DNA of 64,000 nucleotides from BOG-224 sp963783505 (GTDB taxonomy: Bacteria; Acidobacteriota; Terriglobia; Bryobacterales; Bryobacteraceae). The first letter of the stretch is position 1. Every line of letters begins with the position of its first letter. Position numbers and translations under genes: made by a program. Below the pieces are notes generated by a model. That model did no database searches. It was not told where the DNA came from and worked only from the letters and a program-made list of their open reading frames with translations. The stretch covers positions 164,975-228,974 of the forward strand of contig CAWAOP010000027.1 in NCBI GenBank assembly GCA_963783505.1, given 5' to 3'. This document shows positions 17,331 through 25,783 of the stretch, piece after piece.

Positions 17331-17344
17331 ATCAGGAGTTCGGA
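17331..17344 (-). repeat. IS right terminal inverted repeat
   Basis: 14-bp ATCAGGAGTTCGGA, reverse complement of the left end at 14975-14988; it begins 11 bp after the transposase stop. Confidence 0.8.
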
Positions 17345-17409
17345 GAGTCATCTCGGCTTTTCTTCCGCCGCATCGCCCAAGTGAACACTCTTGGGCTTAG
17401 CCCTCACTC

Positions 17410-18246
17410 CTACCTCAGCAGATCCTCAAGCTGAATCTTCGCGTCCGTCTTCTCGTCTCTGTACTTCACGATGATCGGCGTGTACACGGAAAGCCCCCAG
17501 TCTTTGCCGGGTCCATTCGTAATGGCCCGCGCGCCGGCGATCACTACCGCCTCTTCGGGAATGATGAGCGGGTCGTCGCCATGGGCGCGGTGCACGACGC
17601 CGCGCACTACGTCGTAGACCGGCGTCGAACGATTGACGATGGTCCCCGTGCCGAGCACCGCGCGGCGCTTGACAATCGTGCCTTCGTACACGCCGCAGTT
17701 ACCCCCAATCAAGACGTCATCTTCGACAATCACCGGCATGGCGCCGATAGGCTCGAGCACGCCGCCGATCTGGCTGGCTGCTGAGATATGGCAGTTCTTG
17801 CCGACCTGCGCGCAGCTTCCCACCAGAGCGTGCGAGTCCACCATGGTTCCGTCGTCCACCCACGCGCCCACGTTGATGAACATCGGCGGCATGCAGGTGA
17901 CGCCCTTGCCGATGTAGCAGCCGTCGCGAACGCTGGAACCGCCCGGCACAATGCGCACGCCGCTCGCCGGAGTGAAGCGCCGCACGGGGTACGTGGATTT
18001 ATCCAGGTACGGCTGCCGAACGGAATCGATGGACATATCCACCACCGCGCCCATTCGGAACCCGAGCAGAATGCCCTTCTTCACCCAGGCGTTCACTTTC
18101 CAGCCGGTGCGAGATTCGCCGGAAGGCTCCGCGGCGCGCACGCGCCCCTGATTCAGCGCTTCGCGGAATTCGCCGAACACGCGGAAATCGGCCTCGCTAT
18201 AACTCGCCGGCCGTTCGTCGAACAAGCGTTCGATCTCAGTTTGCAC
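17410..18246 (-). CDS. dapD: Tetrahydrodipicolinate N-succinyltransferase DapD
   Basis: A 278-residue hexapeptide-repeat acyltransferase that succinylates tetrahydrodipicolinate using succinyl-CoA. Recognised by the N-terminal helical part, SGVRIVPGGSSVRDGCYIGKGV, the MFINVGAWVDDGTMVDSHALVGSCAQVG left-handed beta-helix and the C-terminal VVIAGARAI...YTPIIVKYRDEKTD. The length fits the family (about 275). Its start overlaps the dapA stop by 11 bp, so it is the last gene of the lysine operon. Its presence shows this organism uses the succinylase route to diaminopimelate. Confidence 0.95.
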   Translation of the reverse strand: MQTEIERLFDERPASYSEADFRVFGEFREALNQGRVRAAEPSGESRTGWKVNAWVKKGILLGFRMGAVVDMSIDSVRQPYLDKSTYPVRRFTPASGVRIVPGGSSVRDGCYIGKGVTCMPPMFINVGAWVDDGTMVDSHALVGSCAQVGKNCHISAASQIGGVLEPIGAMPVIVEDDVLIGGNCGVYEGTIVKRRAVLGTGTIVNRSTPVYDVVRGVVHRAHGDDPLIIPEEAVVIAGARAITNGPGKDWGLSVYTPIIVKYRDEKTDAKIQLEDLLR

Positions 18247-19132
18247 GCGCGGCCCTTTCCATGAGTCCGAGGGATTTCAGGACTACCTCGATCTTCGCTA
18301 GGTTCTCGGCGCTGGGCGGCGTCATCGGAAGGCGATACGCCGGTTCGAGCAAACCCATCAGCCCCATCGCCGCCTTCACCGGAATCGGGTTCGATTCCAC
18401 GAAGTTGACGTTCATCAGCGGCAGATATCGCTTCTGAATCGCGCGCGCCGCTGCGAAATCGCCGCGCAGGCAAGCGCCCGCGAGATGCGCCATCTCGCTG
18501 GGAATTTCGTTCGACGCCACGGAGATGATTCCTTTTCCCCCGAGCGCCATCAGCGGAATCGTGACCGCGTCGTCGCCGGAAAGAACCGCGAAGCTCTCCG
18601 GAACTTCGTTCACGATGTTGGCCATTTGCCCGATGTTCCCCGAGGCTTCCTTCACGCCCACTATGTTCTCGATCTGCGCCAGCCTGGCGAGCGTGGCCGG
18701 CTCGACATTCACGCCGGTGCGCCCTTGAACGCTGTAAACCACAATCGGGACGCGAACCGCGGATGCGATGGCCCGGTAATGCTGGTAGAGGCCTTCCTGG
18801 GTGGGCTTGTTGTAATAGGGCGTCACGGAGAGGATTCCATTTGCGCCCAAGCTCACCAGTTCTTTCGCGAGTTCGATCACCTCGCCGGTGTTGTAACCTC
18901 CGGCGCCGGCCAGAACGGGGACCTTCCCCGAAGCCTCCTCCAGCGTGATTTCGACCACCCTGAGATGCTCGGCCCGCGTCAGCGTCGGGCTCTCGCCGGT
19001 GGTCCCACAGGGAACCATAAAATTCACGCCGGCTGCGATCTGTCTCCGCACCAGCTTGCGCAACGTCGCTTCATCGAGCGCCAAATCCCGCCGGAACGGC
19101 GTAACCAGCGCCGTGCCGCATCCCGTGAACAT
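18236..19132 (-). CDS. dapA: 4-hydroxy-tetrahydrodipicolinate synthase DapA
   Basis: A 298-residue class I aldolase condensing pyruvate with aspartate semialdehyde. GTTGES (43-48) binds pyruvate carboxylate, Tyr133 (VVYSVQGRTG) and the Schiff-base Lys161 (VGVKEASGN) are in the positions of E. coli DapA. The sequence after Tyr133 reads SVQGRTG where NVPGRTG is usual, a mild variation. It is separated from dapB upstream by about 410 bp containing a palindromic element, so it may have its own promoter or depend on read-through. Confidence 0.96.
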   Translation of the reverse strand: MFTGCGTALVTPFRRDLALDEATLRKLVRRQIAAGVNFMVPCGTTGESPTLTRAEHLRVVEITLEEASGKVPVLAGAGGYNTGEVIELAKELVSLGANGILSVTPYYNKPTQEGLYQHYRAIASAVRVPIVVYSVQGRTGVNVEPATLARLAQIENIVGVKEASGNIGQMANIVNEVPESFAVLSGDDAVTIPLMALGGKGIISVASNEIPSEMAHLAGACLRGDFAAARAIQKRYLPLMNVNFVESNPIPVKAAMGLMGLLEPAYRLPMTPPSAENLAKIEVVLKSLGLMERAARAN

Positions 19133-19173
19133 GTACCACCTCCCGCGAGTCTTAATCTCGAACTTGGGAAAGC

Positions 19174-19311
19174 TTTGTATCGGGGCATGCCTTTAGGCGT
19201 GCCGCAGAAGGCTAACCAACTGGACGGCTTTAGCCGCTGCTTCACAGCCAGGGGCTAAAGCCCTCGTTTCTCTCAATCGTTCGGCATGGCTGAAGCCATG
19301 CCCTGATACAA
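19174..19311. repeat. Compound palindromic element between dapB and dapA
   Basis: The 412-bp gap between dapB and dapA has no gene. Its 138-bp core is a long imperfect inverted repeat: TTTGTATCGGGGCATGCC at 19174 pairs with GGCATGGCTGAAGCCATGCC...TGATACAA ending at 19311. Each arm contains its own short palindrome, and an inner pair GGCTTTAGCC / GGGGCTAAAGCC (19226-19262) is nested inside. Next to it, 19385-19543 is rich in short TCAGC-type direct and inverted repeats (AGCTTTCAGC, GCTGACAGC). This looks like a REP/MITE-type dispersed repeat lying in the operon. Confidence 0.75.
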
Positions 19312-19544
19312 CCCGTTCCAGCGTATCACTGTCTGGCGCGTAAGCTGAACGCCGTCAAATCCAACTTCGAAACTCGGGCTAAGCCATCAGCGTTCAGCCA
19401 TCAGCTTTCAGCTTTCGGCGCCGCGGCGCCCCTGCATTGTCAACGCCAGTCCCATGGATCGCGGCCGCACTCGCTCTCCCAAGAAGTGAGCCGCTCCCCA
19501 TGGCCCCGGCGCTCGCTGAAAGCTGACGGCTGAGAGCTGACAGC

Positions 19545-20246
19545 TTATTCAAACACAATCTCCGCGAACTCGTGAAATCCCTTCTTGCCAATCACCCACT
19601 GCGCGGCCTTGAGCGCCCCGCGGGCAAATCCCTCCCGCGTGCGCGCCGAGTGGCGGAGAACGATCGTGTCCGCCGCCGAATCGAAACCGATCTCGTGCGT
19701 CCCCGGATGCGCGCCGGCGCGATTGGAACTTACGTCGATGGCGCGGCCATACCCCGCCTTCTTCATCTCGTCCACCAGCTTCACCAGCGTGCCGGACGGC
19801 GCGTCTTTCTTCGTCGAATGATGAATCTCCCATGCCCACGCGCCGTACTCCGGCTGGCCCGCGAGCAGGCGCGAGGCTTCCGCTACCAGCCGGAAGAAGG
19901 CGTTCACTCCAATCGAGAAGTTGGGGCTCCAGACCAAACCAATCCCGTGGGCATCCACCGCCGCCTTCACGGCGTCGAAGCTCTCCATCCACCCAGTGGA
20001 ACCGAGTACGATGTTGACGCCCAGTGCGGCGATGCCTTCCACATTTCCGCGCACGGCCCGCGGAATCGAAAAGTCGATAACTACATCCACGCCGCGGAAA
20101 TTCTCCGCAGTAAGCCCCTCGAAATTCGAGTTATTGAATTCGTCGAGCTTGAGCGCCACGTCGAACCCGTATTCGGGCGCGAGCTTCTCGACCAGCTTCC
20201 CCATCTTCCCGTAACCCACCAGAGCCAGCTTGCGCATTTCAGGCAT
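19545..20246 (-). CDS. dapB: 4-hydroxy-tetrahydrodipicolinate reductase DapB
   Basis: A 233-residue DapB, reducing the DapA product with NAD(P)H. The N-terminal Rossmann motif reads GYGKMGK, and the catalytic/substrate motif EIHHSTKKDAPSGT carries the His-His and Lys residues typical of the family. At 233 residues it is shorter than E. coli DapB (273), as in other compact forms. The ATG at 20246 overlaps the lysC stop by 8 bp; an internal ATG at 20237 avoids the overlap. Confidence 0.93.
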   Translation of the reverse strand: MPEMRKLALVGYGKMGKLVEKLAPEYGFDVALKLDEFNNSNFEGLTAENFRGVDVVIDFSIPRAVRGNVEGIAALGVNIVLGSTGWMESFDAVKAAVDAHGIGLVWSPNFSIGVNAFFRLVAEASRLLAGQPEYGAWAWEIHHSTKKDAPSGTLVKLVDEMKKAGYGRAIDVSSNRAGAHPGTHEIGFDSAADTIVLRHSARTREGFARGALKAAQWVIGKKGFHEFAEIVFE

Positions 20247-21630
20247 AAACGGCCTCGTTGCGATCGAACACCACCGGATCGAGTTTGGCGAAGAACTCCG
20301 CGTGCAACGCCGCCACCGCCGCGGCCAGATCGCTCTCTTTCAAAACAAAGCTGAGGTTCAGAAGGGACGCGCCTTGCGAGATCATACCGACGTTGATCGC
20401 GCCCAACGCGTTGAAAACTCCGCGCGCAACTCCCGGAGTGTAACGGATATTTTCGCCCACCAGGCAGACGATGGCTTGGCCGCGCTCCGTCTCCACTTCG
20501 GAAAACTGGCGCAACTCCGCGAGGATTGCATCCAGCCGCTTCGGATTGTCGATGGTCAGCGAAACGCTCACCTCGGAAGTCGCCACCATATCGACGGACG
20601 TCTCGTAACGGTCGAACGCTTCGAAAATGCGATGCAGGAATCCGTGCGCCATTAACATCCGCGTGGAGTGAATACTCACCAGCGTGATGTTGCGCTTGCA
20701 CGCAATGGATTTTACGGCGTTCGCGCACCCAACGCCCTGGGCCACAATGCGCGTGCCGCCCACCTCGGGACGCCTGGAATTCAGAATCAGCACCGGAATG
20801 TCTTTTTCCATCGCCGGCGCCACGGTCGCGGGGTGCAGGACCTTGGCTCCGAAATAAGCCAGCTCGGCCGCTTCCGCGAACGAAATGGTCTTGACGCGAT
20901 GGCCGCCCTTGAAGATAGTCGGATCGGCGGTCAACATGCCGTCCACATCCGTCCAGATCTGGATTTCTTCCGCGCCGATTCCGGCCCCGACGATGGACGC
21001 GCTGTAATCCGACCCGCCGCGGCCCAAAGTGGTGGTGACTCCTTCTTTCGTGGACGCAATGAAACCGCCCATTACCACCACGGCGTCTTTCGCGAGCGGC
21101 GGAACAACGGCCGCGAGGCGCGCGTTGGTTTCCGGAAAATCCGGCTGAGCCTGCGTGTGGCGATTGTCGGTCACCACCACGTCGCGCGAGTCCACATGCA
21201 CGGCCTTAAGACCGAAGTGGCGGAAGCCAAGCGTCACGATGAAACTGGAAAGCCTCTCGCCGTACGCCGAGATGGCGTCGACGGAGCGCGGCGTCAGTTC
21301 TCCGAGAATGGCGAGGCCCTTCACCAGTTCGGTCAGTTCCTGGAAATGTTCGTCCAGGAACCGGTCCAGTTCCACGCGCTCTTCAAGCGACGCCACCTGA
21401 CGGGCCTCGCGCAAGTGATAGTCGCGCAAATCGTGAAGCTGGCGAATGTACTCGTCGCGCTTCCCTTCGATGGCCGCGGCGGCGATGGCCAGCAGCTTGT
21501 TGGTGGTCTTGCCCATGGCGGAGACGACCACCACGGGGTGCAGCGCTTCGCGCGCCTTCACGATCCCCGCTACTCGTTCGATGGCGGCGGCGGACTCCAC
21601 CGACGTGCCGCCGAATTTCATGACGATCAT
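20239..21630 (-). CDS. lysC: Aspartate kinase (lysine-sensitive type)
   Basis: A 463-residue aspartokinase, first step of the aspartate family pathway. MKFGGTSVESAAAIERV at the N-terminus, FIVTLGFR and GRGGSDYSASIVGAGIGAEEIQIWTDVDG (about 240) are the kinase signatures; two ACT domains follow (VSIHSTRMLMAHGFLHRIFEAF and VCLVGENIRYTPGVARGVFNAL) that normally bind the feedback inhibitor. I placed the start at the ATG at 21630 because MIVMKFGG is the family N-terminus and it overlaps the asd stop by 4 bp; the open frame extends further upstream but only as out-of-frame asd sequence. Confidence 0.94.
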   Translation of the reverse strand: MIVMKFGGTSVESAAAIERVAGIVKAREALHPVVVVSAMGKTTNKLLAIAAAAIEGKRDEYIRQLHDLRDYHLREARQVASLEERVELDRFLDEHFQELTELVKGLAILGELTPRSVDAISAYGERLSSFIVTLGFRHFGLKAVHVDSRDVVVTDNRHTQAQPDFPETNARLAAVVPPLAKDAVVVMGGFIASTKEGVTTTLGRGGSDYSASIVGAGIGAEEIQIWTDVDGMLTADPTIFKGGHRVKTISFAEAAELAYFGAKVLHPATVAPAMEKDIPVLILNSRRPEVGGTRIVAQGVGCANAVKSIACKRNITLVSIHSTRMLMAHGFLHRIFEAFDRYETSVDMVATSEVSVSLTIDNPKRLDAILAELRQFSEVETERGQAIVCLVGENIRYTPGVARGVFNALGAINVGMISQGASLLNLSFVLKESDLAAAVAALHAEFFAKLDPVVFDRNEAVYA

Positions 21631-22680
21631 GAGTCCAGCAATCCTTCCGACAGCATCAGCTCGGCGTTGAGAACCGCCGCCCCCGCGGCTCCGCGCACAG
21701 TGTTGTGGCCGAGCGCCACAAACTTGTAGTCCAGCGCCGGGCACTTGCGCAGCCGCCCTACGAAGACCGTCATTCCGTTGTCGCGTTCGGCGTCGCGCCG
21801 CGGCTGCGGGCGGTTCGGCTGTTCCATGTAAACCACGGGCCGCTCGGGCGCGCTCGGCAACTTGCGCTCCTGCGGCAACGCGGTGAAGGTATCGAACGCG
21901 CGCCGCACATCATCGAGCGAAGGCTTCGAGCCGAACTCCACGGAGACCGTGACCGTGTGGCCATCCACCACCGCGACCCGGTTGCAGTGCGCGCTCACCC
22001 TGGCGGCCAGCGGCTCGATATGGTCGCCCTTGAATTCGCCCAGGATCTTCTGCGTCTCCTGCTGCATCTTCTCCTCTTCGCCGCCAATGAACGGAATCAC
22101 GTTTCCCATGATGTCCATCGAGGCGACGCCGGGGTAGCCGGCGCCGGAGATCGCCTGCATGGTCGTGGCGATCACGCGCGTAATTCCAAACTGCTTGAGC
22201 GGCGCGAGGCCCATTGTGAGCACGATGGTGGAACAGTTCGGGTTCGTGACGATACGCCCCTTCCATCCACGCGCGCTCTGCGCCGGAACCAGCTTGAGAT
22301 GATCCGCGTTGATCTCCGGCACGAGCAGCGGCACGTCGCGCTCCATGCGGTGATTCTTGGAATTCGGAGACCACCACGTGGCCGGCCTCGGCGAAGGCGC
22401 GTTCGATTTCGGTTGCCACGGAAGCGTCCATGGCCGAAAACAGCAGCTTGGGCGCATTGCCCGGCTTGCATTCTTCCACCGTCAGGTCCGCGATGGCTTC
22501 CGGCGCCACTCCGGCCAGACGCCAGTCGGCGGCGTCCTTGTACTTCTTTCCCGCCGAGCGGTCGCTCGCGCCGAGCCATGTAAGCTGGAACCACGGGTGG
22601 CCCTGCAAAAACTTGACGAAATGCTGCCCCACCATTCCGGTGGCGCCCAGGATGCCTACTTCGATATGTCTCTTCCGCAT
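21627..22680 (-). CDS. asd: Aspartate-semialdehyde dehydrogenase, one-base frameshift
   Basis: The N-terminal part (22680 to about 22367) gives RHIEVGILGATGMVGQHFV, the NADP site, up to AEAGHVVVS. The rest reads in another frame: NSKNHRMERDVPLLVPEINADHL, then the active-site VTNPNCSTIV and a full C-terminus to 21627. Deleting one base at 22365-22367 joins them into a 350-residue enzyme of the archaeal/fungal ASADH type. It overlaps dapE upstream by 25 bp and lysC downstream by 4 bp. Because asd is essential for cell-wall diaminopimelate, an assembly error is more likely than a dead gene. Confidence 0.88.
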
Positions 22681-23678
22681 AATTGCCTGACGATCCTTTG
22701 ATAAATTTCGACGGCTTCCGTGAGTTGGCGTTTCGAGACGTGCTCGTCGGGCGTATGCGCCACGTGGATCGAACCCGGTCCGAGCAGGAAGGGTTCGCCC
22801 CACCGCCCGCCAAACGCCGGAATATCCGTCGTGAAGGCCACCACCGTGGTCTCGAGCCCCTCGAGCGGCTGGAAGCGCGCCGCGGGGATTTCCAGAACCT
22901 CGCGCAACTCAGCGAGCCCGCCGGCCGCTCGCTCCAAAGCCTGCTTGGTCGCTTCCGAATCCCCCACCAGCCGTATGAGAATCTCGGCCCGCGCTTCATC
23001 CGCGATCACGTTGGGCGCGCGGCCTCCCGAAATGGTTCCTATGTTGAGCGTGCTCGGCCCAAGCAGCGCATCGGTGGGCAGCGGTATCGTGCGCATCGCC
23101 GCCAGCGCTTCCACCAGTTTGTGAATCGCCGAGTCGCCCAATTCGGGATAGGCTGAATGCGCCATCTTGCCCGTGGCGGCCACTTCGTAGCGCAGCGCGC
23201 CTTTGGAGCCCAGCGCCAGTTTATTCTCCGTCGGCTCGCCGTTGACGATGTACTGCGAGCCGCGCGGAGAGCGCGCCGCGGCCATCGCTCCCGCGCTATT
23301 GCGCTCCTCGCCCACCACGAACAGCAACCCGAAATTGCGTTCGCCGGATGCGAGCAGCGCTTCGGCCGCCTTAATCATCGCGGCGGCGATGCCCTTGGCG
23401 TCGCACGAGCCGCGCCCCCAAATGCGCTCATCGTCTTCGCGCGACGTAAAGAACGGCGGCACCGTATCGATATGCGTGGAAAGCGTGACGGTGAGCTTGT
23501 CTCCCCACTGCGCGAACACGTTGAAGCGGCGCGGTTCGACTGCCATCCGCTCCACGCGTCCACCGTACCGCGCGGCCATCGGCTGGAGATACGCAAGCAG
23601 AAACTCGCCCGCCCGCTCCTCATTCAGAGTGACGGATTCGATATCGACGAGCGCGCGCGTTAGTTCGAAGACAGTCAT
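22656..23678 (-). CDS. dapE: M20-family deacylase, likely succinyl-diaminopimelate desuccinylase
   Basis: A 340-residue metallopeptidase of family M20. STHIDTVPPFF gives the first zinc-ligand His and Asp, GRGSCDAKG the bridging Asp, VVGEERNSAG the catalytic and ligand Glu pair, and HTPDEHVSK the last His. With dapD in the same operon it most likely removes succinate from N-succinyl-L,L-DAP. The ATG at 23678 (MTVFELTRALVD) matches the family; a longer open frame upstream runs through a palindromic repeat and is not coding. It is the first gene of the lysine operon. Confidence 0.87.
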   Translation of the reverse strand: MTVFELTRALVDIESVTLNEERAGEFLLAYLQPMAARYGGRVERMAVEPRRFNVFAQWGDKLTVTLSTHIDTVPPFFTSREDDERIWGRGSCDAKGIAAAMIKAAEALLASGERNFGLLFVVGEERNSAGAMAAARSPRGSQYIVNGEPTENKLALGSKGALRYEVAATGKMAHSAYPELGDSAIHKLVEALAAMRTIPLPTDALLGPSTLNIGTISGGRAPNVIADEARAEILIRLVGDSEATKQALERAAGGLAELREVLEIPAARFQPLEGLETTVVAFTTDIPAFGGRWGEPFLLGPGSIHVAHTPDEHVSKRQLTEAVEIYQRIVRQLCGRDISK

Positions 23679-23702
23679 AACACTTCGGCCTTCTGGGAGC
23701 CT

Positions 23703-23800
23703 GTTGCAAAAGGGGTCAGACTTGTCTGCCCCATGATAGTATCCGCCGAAAACAAGAGCACGTCCGGCTGGGGGCAGACCGGTCTGACCCCTTTTGCGAC
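23703..23800. repeat. Inverted repeat just upstream of the dapE operon
   Basis: Two 30-bp arms (23703-23732 and 23771-23800) match at 27 of 30 positions as reverse complements around a 38-bp centre. Each arm is also nearly palindromic (GGGGTCAGACCGGTCTGCCCC type). It lies 25 bp before the dapE start, where the operon promoter or leader should be. The 397 bp beyond it (23801-24197) contain nothing I can support as a gene. Confidence 0.8.
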
Positions 23801-24197
23801 AAACACCAAGGGGAGGCAAGGGGAGGAGGAAAGGGACGGCCAGGAAACGCCGGCTCTCCGTTCCCGATAGCGCTCCACCCGTCCGAGAAACAGGTGACAG
23901 TGAGCCGGTATTAACCAAGCTCCCCAGCCGGAGGGAATTGAGCTTCCCGCACCGGCTTCGGCGAAGTGTACTGCTGCCCCTTTTAGCGAGCGTCCGAAGC
24001 GCAATCGGAACCGCGAGCCCGCCTAGTAATGGCCTTCGCTCCTCTACCGCGAAGTTTCAGAGTACCCGAGCGAGGGAGCGCAAGTCAAATCAAACTGAGA
24101 TTCGGTTATGGGGCAAATTGAGAATTCTCCCTTGCGATGGCGGCCGGCGTGACCCCTCGGCTGTGGTCGGTAGCGGATATCGTGGTCCTGCCTGCCT

Positions 24198-24830
24198 CTA
24201 CAATGGTTTTAGCCGCCTGACGGAGCTTGGGTTCCAAATCACCCGTTTGCCCTCTCCGGCACACAGGGCGTAATTGCAGGAAAATTGATTTCCACCGGGG
24301 TCTTGAAAGGTCACGGTAACAGTGGGTTTGGCGTCCTTCAATTCAGCCCGATGCAAGAACTGCCCTAGATGTTCACCATTCGGTACGTTCAGTGCCAGAT
24401 ACGCCGTACACTGATTCTTGGTGGGAACCGACGGAGTCGCACGACAAAGCGTGAAGGGTCGTCTTTCGACCCACTGCAACTCGCCGAACGATATCGCCGC
24501 GGCAGTGGTCGGACCATCGTTGTAAATCTCGAACAACTCAGCCCAACCCCCGTCGAGTTTTACGCCCACACCGTCATATGTGATTAGGGGCCTTGGGGCT
24601 GTATCGGGCCGTGGACCGCCCCATGAGATTCTTATTTGGAGAGAGAGTAATTTGCGAATTCGCTTCCATTGCCAAACGCAGATCGGCCAAGCTATAGCGA
24701 TCCCGAACAGTAGCGGCGCCAGCCAATGGTTCGTGGCCACCCAAGTGTGCTGTCCTTGCGCTACCAAGACCCCTCCTGCAAAGGTCGCAAGAGAAGGAAC
24801 GGCTGCAACGCAAATAGTCTTATGATCCAT
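24198..24830 (-). CDS. Hypothetical membrane protein
   Basis: A 210-residue protein with two N-terminal hydrophobic helices (VAAVPSLATFAGGVLVA and WLAPLLFGIAIAWPICVW) and a C-terminal domain of about 140 residues that looks beta-rich (LFEIYNDGPTTAAAISFGEL, PTVTVTFQDPGGNQFSCNY). No family was recognised. Divergent from the small zinc-ribbon gene at 24896. Codon use is less GC-rich than neighbours, which may mark acquired DNA. Confidence 0.6.
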   Translation of the reverse strand: MDHKTICVAAVPSLATFAGGVLVAQGQHTWVATNHWLAPLLFGIAIAWPICVWQWKRIRKLLSLQIRISWGGPRPDTAPRPLITYDGVGVKLDGGWAELFEIYNDGPTTAAAISFGELQWVERRPFTLCRATPSVPTKNQCTAYLALNVPNGEHLGQFLHRAELKDAKPTVTVTFQDPGGNQFSCNYALCAGEGKRVIWNPSSVRRLKPL

Positions 24831-24895
24831 TCCCGCAGTGTAGCGCCTGCTAAAGTGGGATGGCGTCGGCTGGCCGCTAGGGCAATAATCGGGGC

Positions 24896-25072
24896 ATGGG
24901 CGCTCCCGAAAAACTCATCATGCTCTTGGTGGTCCTCGTCCTGGTGGTCTTCATTACGGTGCGGCTGGTCCGGCGCGGGCAATTCTCCCGCTTTTGCCCG
25001 AAGTGCGGGCGCGGGCTGAATCTGCCAAAGGACGCCACATGCTGTAGCTTCTGTGGTGAGCGGCTGCCCTGA
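24896..25072 (+). CDS. Small membrane protein with zinc ribbon (58 aa)
   Basis: A 58-residue reading frame: one hydrophobic helix (LIMLLVVLVLVVFITVRLV) followed by a compact zinc ribbon CPKCGRGLNL ... CSFCGERL with two Cys-x2-Cys pairs. The pattern of helix plus ribbon is a common small bacterial protein type and unlikely by chance, although no function can be given. No clear ribosome site is visible before the ATG. Confidence 0.55.
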   Translation: MGAPEKLIMLLVVLVLVVFITVRLVRRGQFSRFCPKCGRGLNLPKDATCCSFCGERLP

Positions 25073-25176
25073 TCGGGAGGGCGAGCGCCTAGGACTCCGA
25101 TGTCAAGAGCGGGGCAACTCCAAATTGAGCCACTATCTGAAATTCGACGGAACTGCGAGACTGTCCAGCGGCGGGC

Positions 25177-25503
25177 TTATTCGAATGGGATCTCCACATC
25201 CACGTAGCTTCCTGTTGTCGCGGCATTCACGGCGGCAACCACCCTTTCGACGAACCGGCGCAAAACGGGCCACTGCGCATTTCCAAGAACGACGATTGAG
25301 ATTCTCCGGCCCGCCAGGTTTTGCTGATACCGGATGTTCTTATCTGTCGTCAGCAGCACGTCAAATCCGGCTTCTTCAGCGGCTTTCAGTAGTTTGCCGT
25401 TAGCCAGCCTGTCCCACCCGGCATCCTTCGCCTTAGTGATGGTGTGACCCTCGAGGAACGGGATCAGTGGCGCGGGCGCGCCGTGATCAAAGAGGATGAG
25501 CAT
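25177..25503 (-). CDS. DUF5615-like PIN-type protein (putative toxin)
   Basis: A 108-residue protein with the short PIN-like pattern of DUF5615/Mut7-C relatives: MLILFDHGAPAPLIPFL (first Asp), HTITKAKDAGWDRLANG and LLTTDKNIRYQQNL (Asp and Lys). These proteins usually pair with a DUF433 antitoxin, as here: the DUF433 gene lies just upstream and overlaps it by 17 bp. A nuclease role is inferred from the fold family. Confidence 0.8.
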   Translation of the reverse strand: MLILFDHGAPAPLIPFLEGHTITKAKDAGWDRLANGKLLKAAEEAGFDVLLTTDKNIRYQQNLAGRRISIVVLGNAQWPVLRRFVERVVAAVNAATTGSYVDVEIPFE

Positions 25504-25783
25504 CGACCGTTTGCGCTACGGCGGTGTGCCTATAAGGGGGCGCGTCGAGACTTCGCGCCGCGAATTCGAGTACGGCCACAACCTGTTCGCGCGTCACGTC
25601 GAACCATTCCATGATCTCGTCGATGCTGGCTCCGGATTCGAGATTTTCAAACACTATCGAAACCGGCATGCGCGTGTCCCGAAACACCCAGGCTCCGCTA
25701 GACCTTGCCCGGAATGCTCTCCACGGCGGGGCATCGTGACCAATCCAGAGTTCCCGTCGCCATACTCCACCTTCCTTACTCAA
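25487..25783 (-). CDS. DUF433 protein (putative antitoxin)
   Basis: A 98-residue protein whose core, VFRDTRMPVSIVFENLESGASIDEIMEWF followed by TREQVVAVLEFAARSL, is the DUF433 winged-HTH domain of VapB45-like antitoxins. The first 20-30 residues are less typical; the true start could be downstream of 25783. Encoded before and overlapping the DUF5615 gene. Confidence 0.8.
   Translation of the reverse strand: MSKEGGVWRRELWIGHDAPPWRAFRARSSGAWVFRDTRMPVSIVFENLESGASIDEIMEWFDVTREQVVAVLEFAARSLDAPPYRHTAVAQTVDAHPL

Larger units (their letters stand above)
14975..17344 (+). mobile_element. Insertion sequence, about 2.37 kb, unassigned family
   Basis: Bounded by a perfect 14-bp terminal inverted repeat: TCCGAACTCCTGAT at 14975-14988 and its complement at 17331-17344; similarity extends a few bases inward. 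It contains one transposase gene read with several frame changes. A GAGAGTC string occurs at 14970-14976 and 17343-17349, overlapping the ends, so a target duplication is possible but not secure. It sits between the HicAB cassette and the 3' end of the lysine operon and does not interrupt a recognisable gene. Confidence 0.8.

Noticed and set aside
20668..21729. 353-residue plus-strand frame
   Set aside because: Antisense to lysC, which has full motif support.
23794..24273. Plus-strand frame of 159 residues
   Set aside because: Starts in a palindromic repeat and is Arg/Ser-rich with no domain.
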